Below are positions 6,837 through 7,029 of a DNA stretch of 7,029 bases, in pieces (positions within the stretch are counted from its first letter, which is position 1; every line of letters starts with the position of its first letter). A model generated the notes under the pieces. The model was not told where the DNA came from, did not search any database, and saw only the letters and a list, made by a program, of their open reading frames with translations. Both the position numbers and the translations under genes were made by a program. Source of the stretch: Sphingobacteriaceae bacterium (GTDB taxonomy: Bacteria > Bacteroidota > Bacteroidia > Sphingobacteriales > Sphingobacteriaceae); assembly GCA_025450155.1 (NCBI GenBank), contig JANWIB010000125.1, positions 1-7,029 on the forward strand. The letters run 5' to 3'.

Positions 6837-7029
6837 AATGAAATACCTATCTTCTTATTTACCTATGGCCGATGTTTTCCAAATAAAAAGCCTTCGGATG
6901 AGCATTGATGGAAGCCTCCCTCCTTTCGAACGCGTGTGAGGAACTCCGGACAAACCGAAACGCCGTGATTATACATAGTAAAAATGATGAATACCTGTAG
7001 AAACCTTATTTTCTGATGGAATTGCCGCC
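6837..7029. other. Gene-free right edge with a GC-rich block of unknown nature
   Basis: No gene can be called here. Bases 6890-6967 count to 45 G+C of 78 (58%), in contrast to the AT-rich DNA elsewhere. Two short frames overlap within it: plus-strand 6838-6939 (33 codons, starting 2 bp after the bioD stop) and minus-strand 6863-6976 (37 codons from ATG, frame open to the window edge). The minus frame reads MYNHGVSVCP, then EFLTRVRKEG, with no domain I recognise. No long hairpin was found. It could be an interspersed repeat, a structured RNA, or the end of a gene beyond the window. Confidence 0.4.

Noticed and set aside
6920..6936. TTCGAAC resembling a tRNA T-loop
   Set aside because: The flanking bases do not form a T-stem and no acceptor, D or anticodon arm can be drawn on either strand.
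6838..6939. 33-codon plus-strand frame right after bioD
   Set aside because: Too short, no recognised motif, and it overlaps an equally plausible minus frame. Treated as part of the unusual block instead.
6938..6951. GAGGAACTCCGGAC resembles the conserved GAGGAAAGTCCGG segment of RNase P RNA
   Set aside because: It differs within the near-invariant part, and none of the other conserved RNase P segments follow in the expected places.

Overview
The window looks like chromosomal DNA from a member of the Bacteroidota, perhaps a sphingobacterial or cytophagal lineage. The genus cannot be fixed from this sequence. The DNA is AT-rich and the starts lack clear Shine-Dalgarno sequences. The Omp85-type barrel ending in an aromatic residue, the small GIY-YIG protein beside an HTH/S24 repressor, and the LTxxQ (Spy-like) exported protein all fit that phylum. 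No transposase, integrase, CRISPR array, tRNA or rRNA gene was seen.

Layout: (1) 46-3195 (+) encodes a 1049-residue exported protein. It joins a gluzincin-type metallopeptidase domain, a TolB/PD40-like beta-propeller and a C-terminal outer-membrane barrel with Omp85 hallmarks. (2) 3248-3568 (-) encodes a 106-residue GIY-YIG-fold protein whose expected catalytic residues appear to be replaced. (3) Divergent from it, 3680-4462 (+) encodes a LexA/CI-like repressor: HTH, Ala-Gly cleavage site and a Ser/Lys S24 domain. The 111-bp spacer between the two carries a 7-4-7 inverted repeat flanked by an imperfect direct repeat, a good candidate operator region. (4) The 139-bp gap 4463-4601 holds two crossing complementary helices. 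(5) 4602-5024 (+) encodes a Spy/CpxP-like periplasmic protein, followed by a strong intrinsic terminator at 5057-5087. (6) bioF (5110-6228, TTG start) and bioD (6225-6836) overlap by 4 bp and form a biotin-synthesis operon. (7) The last 193 bases hold no gene that can be called, but include a block near 58% GC that stands out from everything around it.

Functionally, bioF and bioD carry out two steps of biotin ring assembly: formation of 7-keto-8-aminopelargonate and, after the BioA step, of dethiobiotin. The repressor and the divergent GIY-YIG gene probably share a control region and may belong to a damage-response circuit. The Spy-like protein and the large barrel fusion both act in the envelope, but nothing in the sequence links them directly. 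The most unusual items are the peptidase-propeller-Omp85 fusion, the apparently inactive GIY-YIG protein with its shared operator region, the crossing helices after the repressor gene, and the GC-rich block at the right edge.
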